Positions 24,192 to 36,300 are shown, numbered from the stretch's first letter. The stretch: DNA of 64,000 nucleotides from Gerris lacustris (GCA_951217055.1 OX578276.1:75922644-75986643); one strand, 5' to 3'. Notes: a model not told the origin generated them from the letters alone. A program made the numbers and translations.

Positions 24192-24438
24192 TGTCGCTGC
24201 CGGAATCGCAGCTTTGATACCGGCAGGCGTGAAAACTCTTAACTAGAAAGAAAAACCAACGCTCTGCTCACTGATAAGTAGAACTTTCACTTAACGCACA
24301 AAATGTACATTGGCTTTCTTAAAGATACTTTTCACAAATCATAAATATATCAATACAAAACAATACACATGACAGTTTGGTAACAAAATACAAAACATAA
24401 AATAACTAAAAACAAACATCGCTGGTCCCACAGCGACA
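24192..24438 (-). repeat. BEL/Pao 5' LTR
   Basis: 247 bp, three mismatches to the 3' LTR by eye. It is followed by AAAAT at 24439-24443. No clear TGG-starting primer-binding site directly abuts it on the inner side, where the minus strand reads GTACAAAAAGTAC. Confidence 0.92.
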
Positions 24439-24650
24439 AAAATAATGGTTGAAAACAAATGGAACGGAAAAGGTCTAGAAAATTAAAGCACACGAAAATA
24501 GGAATTTAGAAAGTGAAATGAATTTTCTAGCTGAAATAGAAGAAAATATATGAGAGAAAGAAAATAAAATATATACGATTTGGTAAAGAAGAACGAAATG
24601 AATATGTAGGACTTGTTAGTCATGCCTCTTGAAGTAGTTCGTCGAATATT

Positions 24651-24720
24651 CCGCTAGATGGCAGCAGGTGATCGGCCCTGAAAACAAGTCTTGAAAAGAT
24701 CCGAGAGATGGCGCCAGCCT
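24651..24720. promoter_or_regulatory. pair of CTCF-like motifs 50 bp apart
   Basis: CCGCTAGATGGCAG at 24651-24664 matches the vertebrate/insect CTCF core CCASYAGRKGGCRS at 13 of 14 positions. CCGAGAGATGGCGC at 24701-24714 matches at 11 of 14. Both face the same way and start exactly 50 bp apart. Binding is inferred from the motif only. Confidence 0.4.
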
Positions 24721-24814
24721 ACGGAAGTCATTCGGACACGAAAACAACCGCCAAAAACTTACCACGGTACAACTTTAACTTATAGATATATTTTAGTAAT
24801 ACATAGATCCATTT

Positions 24815-24875
24815 CTTTTGTCAGACACTGAAGATTACCATTATTTTGAAAGCCAACTTTGGAAAATAAATTTAC
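24815..24875 (+). repeat. right copy of an inverted ~65-bp repeat
   Basis: It contains TTGTCAGACACTGAAGATTA, then GAAAGCCAACTTTGGAAAATAA near its end, matching the minus strand of 16900-16972 with scattered differences. The two copies bracket about 8 kb that hold the MITE, the hairpin array and both nested transposons. Confidence 0.55.
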
Positions 24876-26853
24876 TATGGTAGAGGTTGAGAACGTCTTT
24901 CTCTATTTTTTTTTTTTTTTTTTTACATTTCAATCTAAAATGTGTGGCGTTTTTTCACTGCTGAATTTTGTATTTTTAAATTGTAATTTACTTATTACGA
25001 ACGTCACAGTATGCTATCCTAAAATCTTAATAGATACGAATTTTGAAGATTATATTTGTAATTTTGTCAAGTTTTGATAATGAGTGCAATATCAAATTTA
25101 ATCAAGTAAGGTGCGCTTCACGTAAGTACGTGATGCAATACTCGCCGATTTCTGTACGATTAAGTTAAAATTATAAGTGTAAAATTTTAATAGTTGTATA
25201 TTCTTTTTCTACACTTCAAGACCTTTAAATTGATGTATAACCATGGTGACTAAAAACTTTTCTTTTAGTCGTCGCCCGCCATATTGGCCCTTGGAAATAT
25301 TAAGTGTGAAAACTCTAAAAAGTGTGCAGTTGTCACAAATGCCGAGATGCACCTCGCACCTGTGTGCCGAGTTTTACCTACATTTTATGTTCCTAGTTCC
25401 TAGCTATAGTAGTTAATGAATTGTGTTTATGTTGTTTTATGTTGCGTTTATCTTTAACATAATAATCATCTTTGACATTTCATTTAAAACAAAGGGTAAG
25501 TTTGTACAAGCGCTAAAATACTATGTTTTTATTATCTATATAAATACAATTTATGAAGAAGAGAAGATACTTACATTTAAAGTTATTTTTGCACAATAGA
25601 CTTGTTCAAAAAGACAATAATTATGGCAAATAATTGTTCTTTTTAAAAAGCCATTAATTGCTGAGTTCTTTTTTCATTATTAATAGATAAAGATACTGAA
25701 ATATCATACATCATAAATTTTCTAGAACAAAGTAATTTATTTTTTAAACACCTTCGATGGACATTTTTTTAAAACAATCTATGGGTTATGAAAGGTCATA
25801 AGAGCTTCTTGCAAGCAAGATGACCCTTCTCGCAAAGCTATTTCTAGCCCTGGAGATAACAACTTTCAAACAGGTACAGTAAATAGGCTTGAGCTTTAAA
25901 GATCAGTTCTATGGGAATCTTTGTTTAGTATTGTGAGTTGAGTTTTTCCACGCCGTTAAAAAGAAATAGGTAATAGAAGAGCGTCGTTATCCCACGCTTA
26001 ATGCAACCTGGGACATATTTGCCACCTACCACATGATTGTCATAGCGGAAACTTTATTACTCACGTTTCTCTGGTTAAATGTAAGGTAGTTAGACGTTAA
26101 TTCAAACTTCACTGTAACACTTTGCTCTCTCTGTTCATTGTTACCAATTCCTCCAGATATACAATGCGAGAGAGTAAAGATCTAAAAAAATATATATCTA
26201 TATATTTATACATACTGAACTGAACATCAAGTTAATTAAACTCGGCTAATATTCCACTGTGTCTACACTCTTTTCAATAACATTTTGAATATTATCCTAC
26301 TCAGATAAAATGCATTGTATTATTTGATCAAATAACCTTAGCTCGCTTAATATAGTTCAGATTACGAGTAAAGTCTACAAGTCGTCTAATTAATCCCAGA
26401 AGATACTTTCACACAACCAACGTGGATTAGAACATCAGTGCACTTGCGTTAAAACTATGGCTATCTTGCTACGCATCATATATTTGCTATCAAGATACAC
26501 ATATCTATGTCCATGAAACCTAATCTATTGCACAGACTTTATCTTAAATTTAAAATTAATAAAGATTACCAAATGTGAGCTTTCAGTTCACAGTACAAGA
26601 TCCGTGGGCAATTTACCAAATCGGGCGAGTTCATTAACCAGCATAATCAGCCAAGTCTTTTCGGATGGTGATCTTTGAAAACTTGTTTTTAGCTATAAAT
26701 TTTGAACCGTTTATTATAATAACGTGAACAAAGTTGCATTTTTGTCTTCCAAACATAATGAAACTACTCCTTATAGAAAATACAAGTATCTAACTTAAAC
26801 TACAACAAAAAAAATTAAACCGGTTTTAAGGAAGGGGGCTATTATAATTTTTT
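24876..26853. other. AT-rich non-coding DNA
   Basis: No supported gene. A slightly GC-richer patch at about 25250-25400 has no long frame. A plus-strand frame at 24859-25077 runs through a T18 tract and is not convincing. Confidence 0.45.
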
Positions 26854-27459
26854 GCTTCCGTGCTTACCAAAGGTAACGGAAGCCATGTGATCGTTCTGAA
26901 GAGCGAAATAATTTTGTCTCCAATTACAAAAAATTCCAAGACAGAAATTCGTTTCAGACATCAGGGAACATTTTTAGTTCCGAGTCTGTCTGTCGGCCTG
27001 TCTGTCCGTCTGTCATTCAATTTTTGCGAACATATTATTATCTTAAAAACTACTCGTCCGATTACAATGAAATATGGGTTAGTTGGTCTTAAGCAGCCTC
27101 TTGTTGGTCCCATATAAGTTTCAACCTTCGGCGCCCATTTGGTTCTCTTCCACATCCGCAATAATATTGAAAATATAGGTGTAAAAAAATGTATGTTTGT
27201 GCGCATGTGTAAGTGAAACAAGTGACCAACAATGGGCTAATTATGACCTACTATCCAAACTACATTAAAATCAGATGAGTAGTGTTTAAGATATTTTGAT
27301 TCGCAAAAATTGAGCGACAGACCGACAGCCACAGAAGCAAAAATATTCCCTGATGTCTGAAACGGATTTCTGTCTCGGAATTTTTGAAATCGGAGACCTA
27401 AAAATGTTTCGTTCTTCGGGACGATCACACAGCTTCCGTTACCTTCGGTAAGCTCGGAA
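26854..27459. mobile_element. ~600-bp fold-back element with hairpin ends
   Basis: The left terminus at 26856-26883 and the right terminus at 27432-27459 are inverted copies (TTCCGTGCTTACCAAAGGTA against TTCCGAGCTTACCGAAGGTA on the other strand). Homology continues inward for 200 bp or more, including GACAGAAATTCGTTTCAGAC against its near complement, and a (TGTC)-rich segment. Each terminus is itself a hairpin (GCTTCCG, TTACC / GGTAA, CGGAAGC). There is no coding capacity: the frames at 26860-27428 mirror each other because of the palindrome. The family is not recognised. Confidence 0.8.
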
Positions 27460-28270
27460 ATAAAAATATATAAAAAAAAATAATAATAAAAAGTGTAAAA
27501 TAAAAAATGAACACAAATAAAATTGATTATTATATCAAAGTAATTAAATGGTTAAAATTTATAAGGGTATAATCAGTTTAAAAAAAAAATAAAAAATTAT
27601 GAATGGCACTTAAACCCAAAGAAGCAATTCTGGATTGGAGCTGCTGCTACTATCTTGTGACATTTTTAACAAGAAAAATAAAGTGTGATTGGACAAATAA
27701 TGACTTATAGTCTTGATTATACTTATTTCATTTTTGAATACCCATTATTTATAGAAATTGTTACTCTAAGCTAAGTTATAAGCTTTATAAAGTTTATTTT
27801 GACATTATATATTTTATCGGACAGATCTGAAGAAACATTCAGTTAAGTATCAAGTTTTTTTTTTCCTCTTTTAAGAAGCCAATTAAAAAACCATAGCGAA
27901 AAGGGAATCTTGTTTATACTTGGGATTATATTTATGACGATATTTTTATAATGTGCGACTAAGAGGAACGAAACGGAAAGTGCTACAAGGCGACACAAGT
28001 GGACATAAAGCCGGTACCCTTGCCAATCCGGTAGTTCAAGGATTGCCTTACCAGTTCTTAAGCCACTTTGTCATTGGACAGAAAAAAACAGCCAATAAGC
28101 AGTGAGTTTTACAACTCGTTTACATCTTTATTCAATAACAACTCAGGAATAATCTAATTTTTTTTCTTAACACTCGTGATTTGAAAAAACACGTTTTATG
28201 CCTCAAATTAACATACTTAAACTTTTTTATTTTTTGTTAAACAAGTTGATAAAACTTTAATGGGAAAATA
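27460..28270. other. AT-rich non-coding DNA
   Basis: Nothing recognisable beyond A/T-rich tracts. A GC-richer patch at about 27960-28080 has no long frame. Confidence 0.4.
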
Positions 28271-29502
28271 TCTATCTATATTATTAAAAAAGTTTTGTAA
28301 ACAAACAAATGTGTCAAATTGTGTAGAGGTTTAAGAACTAGAAGCTAAAAACCACGAAAAAATTTTGCGCCGGAAGGTTATAGTCATGTTATAGTTGAAC
28401 TCAACAACAGGTTATAATAATAGTTTTTATTTACCGTATCAGTTTTAAGTTATGTTTCTTCTACTTTAGCAAATTTTCATTGGAATAATTTATTAATGTG
28501 CCTATTATAGTGCCATATTTCATTTTTTCTTTCATTAATAAAAAGAAATATTGTTTTGATCAAAATTGTTTCACTCCCTTTCAAGAAAATAGTTAGAAAG
28601 AGAGCTTGTACTTCACCAATTTTTAAGTTCTGCAAAAACACTAAAAACGTTAATGTGAACACAGACTTCTCGAAAAAGAAAAGAAAAACTTTCTTTAGCC
28701 AGAATTCAGTAATAAATCGTGAATATATATTTCTAAAGAATTTCATTAATGTAAAAGGGTACTGTAATTTATGTTAAAAAATCAAAACAATTTTATTTTG
28801 ACTGATGTAAGAAACGGTGGAAAATTAAATAAATTTACAACCATACGAAATTGGCAGTCTATTTCTCCTTTATTTATTTTTATTTTTTATAACAATAAAG
28901 GGAATAAGCAGCTTTTATGAAATTTAAGTGGGCTGTTTTGTTGATTTCAAAGATTAATGTGATTATATCAACATTAATTTTATACTCTGGGTACGGGGTA
29001 TAATGAGTAGTATTTTCCTTAAAGAAATATAATAAATTATAATTCCTATTCCTATTGAAGCTTATTCAATTCAGCTAAATTAAACTATCACAATATTTTT
29101 TTCAAACATAGACCAGTCTCTTTAGTATTCTTTATTATACGTTTTAGTCTTAGCCTAGCAGAGTTCAAAATAATTGTTCTTTGAAAAATGTAATATTTTC
29201 CAGACTGATTCCTGTTATTTTTAGGCACATGTTATTTACTACATTTTACAATTTATTTATTAATTACTATTATACAGATAAATACTAAAAAAGTAACGCA
29301 TAACATACTACAATTCAGTAAACCCATACAAAGTTCACGAGTTATAAGTTATAACCTTCTCTTGTTGTTGAGGTTCAATTGTAACCTATAATCTAGGATT
29401 GTAACCTCCCGGCGCAAAACTTTTTCGTGGTATTTAGCTTCTAGTGTTTAAGACAGCGGCGCTTTTCGACAAGCGAAGCGATTAGGGGGCAGAGCCCCCT
29501 AG
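28271..29502 (+). mobile_element. non-autonomous Helentron-like element with internal inverted repeat
   Basis: It starts TCTATCTATATTATTAAAAA and ends in a GC hairpin, AGGGGGCAGAGCCCCCT, followed by AG, so the 3' end is CTAG. These are the terminal features of Helitron/Helentron elements, which transpose by rolling circle and make no target duplication. Subterminal arms at about 28328-28410 and 29345-29452 are inverted copies (AGAAGCTAAAAACCACGAAA against AGAAGCTAAATACCACGAAA). No Rep/helicase is present, and the interior is AT-rich with only repeat-derived frames. Confidence 0.65.
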
Positions 29503-29966
29503 GATAAATAAAAAATGTTTTATTTAAAGACATACTCGTCGATAAAAAATGATAAATAAACTGTAATTATGAGCAAAAAATGCTTAATTAATTTTCAAGT
29601 GTTGAAAGAAACTACTTCGTTTTCTTGAAAAATTAAATGTTTTACCATTTTTTTTACTTTATTTACTCATGAATCAAGATATAGATATAACTACAATTCA
29701 ATTACCAGAAATCTCAATTACGTCTGAATATGTGTTATTTAATAACATAATGATTAACCTGTCATAATGATTAAGTCACATCGAATGAAAATAATAGTTT
29801 TAATAGTCTTTATACATGCTTATTGTTTGTTTTATCATAAAATTCATCCTAGTAGACATTTATTAAATAATTTTAATAATTTTTTGGAAAGCTTTTAAAT
29901 AAATGTATACAATTCATGTACTTTTAAATAAATGTAAATAGTTTTATTTGTAAATGTATGTAAATA
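29503..29966. other. AT-rich non-coding DNA
   Basis: Nothing recognisable. Confidence 0.4.
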
Positions 29967-29968
29967 CA

Positions 29969-30416
29969 TTTATCTACGATTGATACGAAATATAAACATT
30001 ATATCTCTGTTTAGATGCTTAGAAAGTGATTATTTACGTACTTGTATTAATTGCGCACGCGCGTCTCATAGTTCTGAATAATTCCTCTTCTTTACCACGC
30101 TAGCGCGGTAAAGAAGAGGAATTCTTCAGCTTTACGCACGATTAGCGAGTTTGTTTACATTTAACTAACAAAACTAATTTGCAGTTCTTTTATTAAAATA
30201 ACTGTTTATATCGAGTTTTTAGTGAAAAACAATATGTGAATCAAGTGAATTTGACGAAAATGTGGAGAATAATACTCCTCCAGAAATAATTAATTCGGCA
30301 AAAAATACAACTCAAGAATAAATGCCATCTTTATCAAGAGAAGAGATACAACTTGCATACAGCAAGTTTATTTTTTTCTGTATTTATTATTTAAATCTAA
30401 CAATCGTAGATAAATT
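29969..30416. mobile_element. possible MITE enclosing a 44-bp palindrome
   Basis: ATTTATCTACGATTG at about 29969-29983 is exactly inverted at about 30402-30416. Between them, 30080-30123 is a 44-bp sequence that is its own reverse complement except at one base pair (17-bp AATTCCTCTTCTTTACC arms plus CGCTAGCG centre). Whether the outer pair are true transposon ends is an inference. Confidence 0.5.
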
Positions 30417-30420
30417 ACGG

Positions 30421-30539
30421 TACGCAACTCGTGCGAAAACGGCATTTTGCATTGCTCGTGTGGTTTTACTACCCTCGCTATCGCTCGGGTGCAAACTCCA
30501 CACTCGCATGCAAAATGCTACTTTCCGCATCGACGCGTA
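30421..30539. repeat. 119-nt long hairpin
   Basis: The outer arms TACGCAACTCGTGCG and CGCATCGACGCGTA, and the inner arms GCATTTTGCATTGCTCGTGT and ACACTCGCATGCAAAATGCT, are inverted with a few mismatches, giving a stem of about 45 bp around a G+C-rich centre. The two overlapping plus-strand frames here follow from the palindrome. Confidence 0.7.
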
Positions 30540-31350
30540 ATGTACTATTATTTAATTATTCAAATAATTAAAGTTAATTACATAAAATCTAGAAACATAA
30601 TAAGCTTAATATTACTGGAAGGCCACTTCCACAGAGTTTTTTTTAGCTAATTTATTGAAATGATGAAGGAAAACTTGAACTTTTTTTTATTTAGTTTCGA
30701 GACCACAATGAAAGTGGAACCAATCGATCTGTCGAATCTAATCGAGCCTGTAGCTGGTGTGAAAAGAAAATTACACGCATCGTTAACCTTTTTATTCTCA
30801 TCATGTTTCTTTAGGTCTTCATGATGTGGAGAATTCATCGTTGTTGGATAGCGTTCCGGCGGTCACTTGCTTGACTTCCATCATGCCCAGGCATTATCTT
30901 AGTTTGTACACTTAGATTGCATTATGATCTGTTAAGAAAAGAAGCTTTAAGTTCTTTTTCAATTGAAAAAAAAAAAAAAAAAAATCTAAAAATCCAGTCA
31001 AGTGGACTACAGAATTGTAATATTTTTTTAGCGTTCTAAATCCACAACTCCGTTGTCGAATTATAGAATAGCTTAAACAACAGTGAATACCCCCACAGAG
31101 AAATTTATCAGTTTTTAAATCCCTTGGTAAAATTAAAAATAACATTTTTTATTCAAAATACCTTTATATTTTATTAGGTCCCAAATGTATAAATTTATTA
31201 TTTTATGTTAAAAATTGCTATTATTATAGGTTTTATACATTGTCTGTAAACTAACTATTGCACTAAAATATTAATATATTTTCCAATTTTTTATCGAGAC
31301 CGATAAATATTAATACATTTTCCTATTTTTTTTAGCAAAATGGTGTGAAC
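30540..31350. other. AT-rich non-coding DNA
   Basis: No supported gene. An A20 run lies near 30967-30984. Confidence 0.4.
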
Positions 31351-31354
31351 AAGG

Positions 31355-32110
31355 TGTCCAAAAAGTTTCCGGTATCTCAGTAGGATCAAGCGTTACAAAA
31401 AAATATGTATATAAAGTATAAAGGGTTAAGCGCATCGAAAACTTGATTAGATGGTAACAACAACGAGCCTTTGGAATAGCCCTGAAAAGCAATGTAAAGG
31501 GCAAATTTAAAATCTTAAATGAGAACCCCAGATTTGTGGGAAATTTGTGTAACAGACCCAAATCTTGATAACCCAAAAAAGAAAAATTCACCACAAACTG
31601 TCCGGCGGAGGATGGACCTAAACTGAGTACCTAACTAAATGTAAAATCTGATCTTTAAAATCGATACCTCAGCCTAAACCTTAACTATACAGCTTTAGAT
31701 ATAGTATGTTTTGTAAGTTTAGCAAACCCTACATTTGATATGTCCTATGCTGCTTAAGTTTTTTTTAAAACTATTTGACTATTTTACATGAGAATCAATT
31801 GTACAGACCGAAGAGCACATTCTGATTCTTATTTTGGAGGTCTATATTATGGTTTCTTAGGACCATTTCCCCTCTCCAACGGTAACACTAATTCAAATAG
31901 GTAATATTTGAACTTTAAAATCAACTTCACTTGGAAAGTATTTGACAATGTTTGTATTATAAAGATTTTACCTGATGACCACAATCTTTGTGGTCTATCT
32001 TGTAAAGAAATGGGTTTTCCATCTAAAATTTTCATGATTTCCTTCATAGGACTTTTTAGAGCCATCTCAAGGGAACGTAGTTGTTGTCATCAAATTTTTA
32101 AACACTTAAA
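31355..32110. mobile_element. degenerate fold-back element
   Basis: The left arm (about 31355-31620; GGTGTCCAAAAAGTTTCCGG at its start) and the right arm (about 31845-32105) are diverged inverted copies, matching through segments such as AAATTTAAAATCTTAAATGA against the complement of the segment near 32015-32040. A solo, same-family arm lies at 46960-47160. GGTGTCCAAAAAGT-type ends occur on mariner-like elements. No transposase remains. Confidence 0.55.
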
Positions 32111-32420
32111 ATTTTATTTATAAAATTTTCTTATAAAACTTGATCTTACTAAGAAAATAACTATGAACACGTTCTATGAACGTTCTAGTACTCTTTGAAC
32201 ACTTTGTATTCTTCCCAACGAAGAAGAGGTGTAGTACGAAAAATATAAAAGAGTTCATTTGTTAGGACTATTTTTTAATTGCTTATGAAGTTAACTAATT
32301 GAAACCGCAAACTTAAAGAGAATTGTGTGTAGAGGAAATGTAGATTTCGAAAAATATTTGTATTAAGTCAAAGTTCCTGTCGTATATTATATATAACTGT
32401 TTGTATAAGTGAAGCTTTGT

Positions 32421-33320
32421 CCTCACTAGTAGACACGTTGCGTGATATGTCTAGACATTCTCGAGACATTGCCTATAAACCGTCTGCTGAGACCGTATAT
32501 TGTCTCAGGCTGGTGTCAAACCCTAAAGAAAAACTGCGGCATGGTAATTTTCAATGAGTGTTAAAATTTTTTCGTTTGACCACATTTTCTTTAACAAAAA
32601 CAAAATAACGGACGAAACTATATCAATACTATTTCGGATAAAAGGGTCGTTCAGTCGTTCAAAAGACTTGTCACGGGCGCATGTTGTTGTGTTCTTTAGT
32701 AATTGAAAGAAAGAAGGATATCAGGAAATACTAAATGAATAAATAAAGAAAAGGGAAAATAAAAATTTAAAGATTCACAGAAAAATGATTATATCCTTAG
32801 AGATGGTAGACCACTCTCTCTCCAACCTGTTTATCTTTAAAAATTAAAATATATTAGTAAATTTTCTTTTGATACAAAATACTTCAAATTAATATTAATT
32901 TATTAATTATTGCCATCATAATGATACTATTGTAGGACCAGGCTGATGCATTTCATTTATAACTCTGGCCTGAGCTATTAATATTGTACATGTACATGCA
33001 ATCAAAAAATGATTCAATTCAATGCAATAGATCATTAAATTATGATCTATTAATTATATAATTTAAACTCAAAAAATAGATGTAGAAGCGGGAGAGAGAC
33101 TAAAGTCTCTTCTCAGAAAGCGACCACACTGTTGACACGTTGCGCAACGTGTCTGTCGTTGCACCGTGTCTACTATTCCGAACGGAAAACCATAGACAGG
33201 TCTCACAACGAGTCCGTAGTTGCCGATTCGTTTACCCGATGTCTACAGTCTACAGACAAATCGAATGACACCGTCTCAGAGACCAAAATCGCGCAACGGT
33301 GTATCTAATGTGGAATAGGC
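32421..33320. mobile_element. ~0.9-kb element with related ends and a perfect 20-bp palindrome
   Basis: Both ends, about 32421-32530 and 33110-33320, are rich in shared motifs (AGACACGTTGCG, GAGAC..GTCTC, TGTCT) in mutually inverted and direct copies, while the middle is plain AT-rich DNA. Positions 33134-33153 (GACACGTTGCGCAACGTGTC) form a perfect palindrome. The subterminal motif clusters resemble those of hAT- or PIF-type elements, but no transposase or clear target duplication is seen. Confidence 0.5.
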
Positions 33321-36300
33321 TTGTTATTCTTCATGTTGATAACTTTTATTTTAGTAAGTGGATTATGCAAATTGTTAATATGAAATTATTGAGAGAACTA
33401 AAATAGTAACATACAATTATGAACAATAAATAAAAGTCGTACAAGTTGTATAAATTAAATTTACGGCCTCGAATTAATTTGTAAGTCAAGATAAATTACA
33501 TTTTCAAGCTGCTATAAATAACTCTATATAAGAACAAAATGTTAGGCTTGTTAGTGATTGACATTTATTTTCAGAAAATGTCCCTCAGACGCCAATGTTG
33601 TGATGGCGCTGAACTAAATTGTTATAATTAATTCCACTGTTGCGTACAAACAGAGTTTATCTAATGAATAAAAAATCTGTTTCCTTATGGATTTCAACCT
33701 CCAAGAACAGATTCTGATTAATATTTCATCAAATGGATGAGATATGAAATATTCATCTGCCTCGTAGGGGCCATAGCGTTACAAGGTGGTCGGGCGTCTC
33801 CTCCAGCCTCATTTCCAGAGATAATTAAATAGAAATTCCTTCACTTCCTAAATAATTATTAAGTGCTATAATGAATTATATATATTTAGCAACAATACAA
33901 AAAGTTTGTATTAAAAGTTGAGGGACGGCTAGGATGATAATTAATTTATAACATTATTTTAAACACTGTAATAGCTTCGGTTTAAATTAAATTCGTAGTT
34001 TGTAATGTGATACCTGAAGCAGCCCTTACCAGGTTAACTGAAATGTCTTAAAAAACATTTCGAATGAATACTTTCCAAGGATTTAACGAGGCTAATGAAT
34101 ATTTTATGACTCTATTTGCATCCACATTCTTTAACCAAATAGAATAAACAGCTATACAACATAAATACTAATACAATGAACATAAAGCATGGAACCAGAA
34201 TTCACTTAAGTACAGGAAACACCCACGTTTTAACGGATCTTTACTTCAAATATTTCTTTGTAAGTCTACATTTGGACAATGTTTATTAATGTTACCAAAT
34301 ACAGCAAAGTGTTGAAAGAATTAGAGGGAATTACTGAAAACATTTGGGACTATTAATGAAATATTATGATTTCATATGGGTTTGAGATAGCATGTTTTTA
34401 GCCTCCGGTACCATGTTTTCCAACAACACACGCATTCTCTGAAATATTATCTTCGTATCTTTTAAAAGGTTCTTTGAGGCAAGTTAATAAAGTCAGAAGT
34501 ATATATTAGTTTGCCGAGCCTAAAGGGGTTCCAGGGTTTTTTTTATATAAATTGTGTTATAAATATTAAAAAGAATTCGCACCTTTGCAGTATGAAAATA
34601 AACATCTTTCGAAAAAGCACAGCTACAACAATATTTATAACTTTGTGTGGTTACAATCGTGGCCTTTTTTTGCATACATTAAATAAAAATTTGTTTTTAC
34701 AAGGAATGTACGAGTACATAAACTAAATAACGGATGTTTGTCATAACAAATAAATGTAACTTGTCACTAATTCGAAAATCAATAATAATAAAAGTTTGAA
34801 TTTCAATATATTTTAACATTTTAGACGCAGTTAAACATGATTACACAGAATTCACAACACAAATAAATTTTAAAAAATCATTAACTCTCACGTAATAAAA
34901 TGAACTTCTATTTCGCTGAAAATAAAACTAGGGATAAAGTCAAGGATTATATAATGTATGACCTTACAGCATGTGGCCTTAATTTTATATTATAATTTGA
35001 AATGCCTTGCAGTATTAATTTCCTTATGTAGATGAATTTAAGTAAGTAATTAGACAAAAAAACATATTAAACACATTGAAATAAATATTTAAAAAAAAAT
35101 TTATTAATAAAAATAAATAAATTTTTATAAAGAGTTCTTATTTAGTATAAGTTTAATTAATAAAAACAAAATTGTTGACTAATTAAGTTAAAATATTAAA
35201 ATTCGCCTTGAGATTGTATCAATGACTTGATTTGTGTAGCACATTCTACCATTATTAAGTTATTTGGTCACTCTTGTACTTTCTTTGTGAGATAAATTGA
35301 GATAAATTTGGTGGTTATTTTGTGATATAATCAGAATATATCAAAACTGAAAGATGTAAAGTGTGATATTCCTTTGTCCAAAAGTACATTAGACTAAATA
35401 TCCGTTTGGAATACCTAATAGTTATTTACCAATCCTATATTTTTTAACATTTTATGGAAATCAATATAGATGGGTAAAAAAGTACCTGTAATTCAGAAGT
35501 AGATGGTACCTAGAAACTTCTAGGTACTAATTATTATTATTTATTTTATTTTATTTTTTTTCTTTCTTTTTTAAATTATTTATACAAAAACAACGGTATG
35601 AGCTGAAACTATTTTATTATATTCCATTTACCTACATGTTAATGAAAAAGTGCTTATAAGATTCATATTTGTTCTTATAAATTATAAGATTCATATTTAT
35701 TGAGTAGTAGTAGCTATGTTTTTTGTTGACATCAATACATTGAAATCATGCTTAATTGCTTCTCCTATCTGATTTCCATTCCCTCCATCACAATTTATTC
35801 TTGAAACCAATATTACATTAAAATCGTTTATAAGATAAGTGTGTTTTGAATTGAGTGTCAATAATGTTGGGTTACATTATTTAAATTTATTTTTAATAAA
35901 ATGCATTTCTATAGCATTGCCACGAATAATAAGCAATATAATTCATATATTTAAAACAAAAAAAATGGTGGTGTCCATTTCCCCTATGATGTTAATGATG
36001 TTATTACCACTTATTTTTTCTTGATTTAAAATGGTTTGTTTATAAATTTCATGATAAAACTGTGGTCTAATATCGTTTCTCTAAAACTTTTTTCAGATAC
36101 CTGGATTGGATTCATTGTATGCAATGTAGTGCGTGCTTTGATACCTTTGAGTAAGAAAAATCTGGGTAGGGCCAATTTGTTAAACTGTGAACAACAAATC
36201 AAGCTCGAGGGTTGCGGTTGTCGTGTTACATTCAGATTTACTGTGCTGTCGTTTCTTGCGATGCGCCCGCAGCGTGCAGGCCAATTTATATCGAAAGAGG

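Larger units (their letters stand above)
22027..24438 (-). mobile_element. internally deleted BEL/Pao LTR retrotransposon
   Basis: A 2412-bp element in minus orientation with 247-bp LTRs and AAAAT duplications. The LTRs differ at three positions by eye. Inside there is one reading frame, gag-like then protease end, a single TAA, then the start of reverse transcriptase, all in the same frame. The middle of gag-pro and nearly everything from the reverse transcriptase palm to the integrase end are missing. Full BEL/Pao elements are normally around 5-8 kb. It must depend on a complete relative for movement. Confidence 0.92.
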
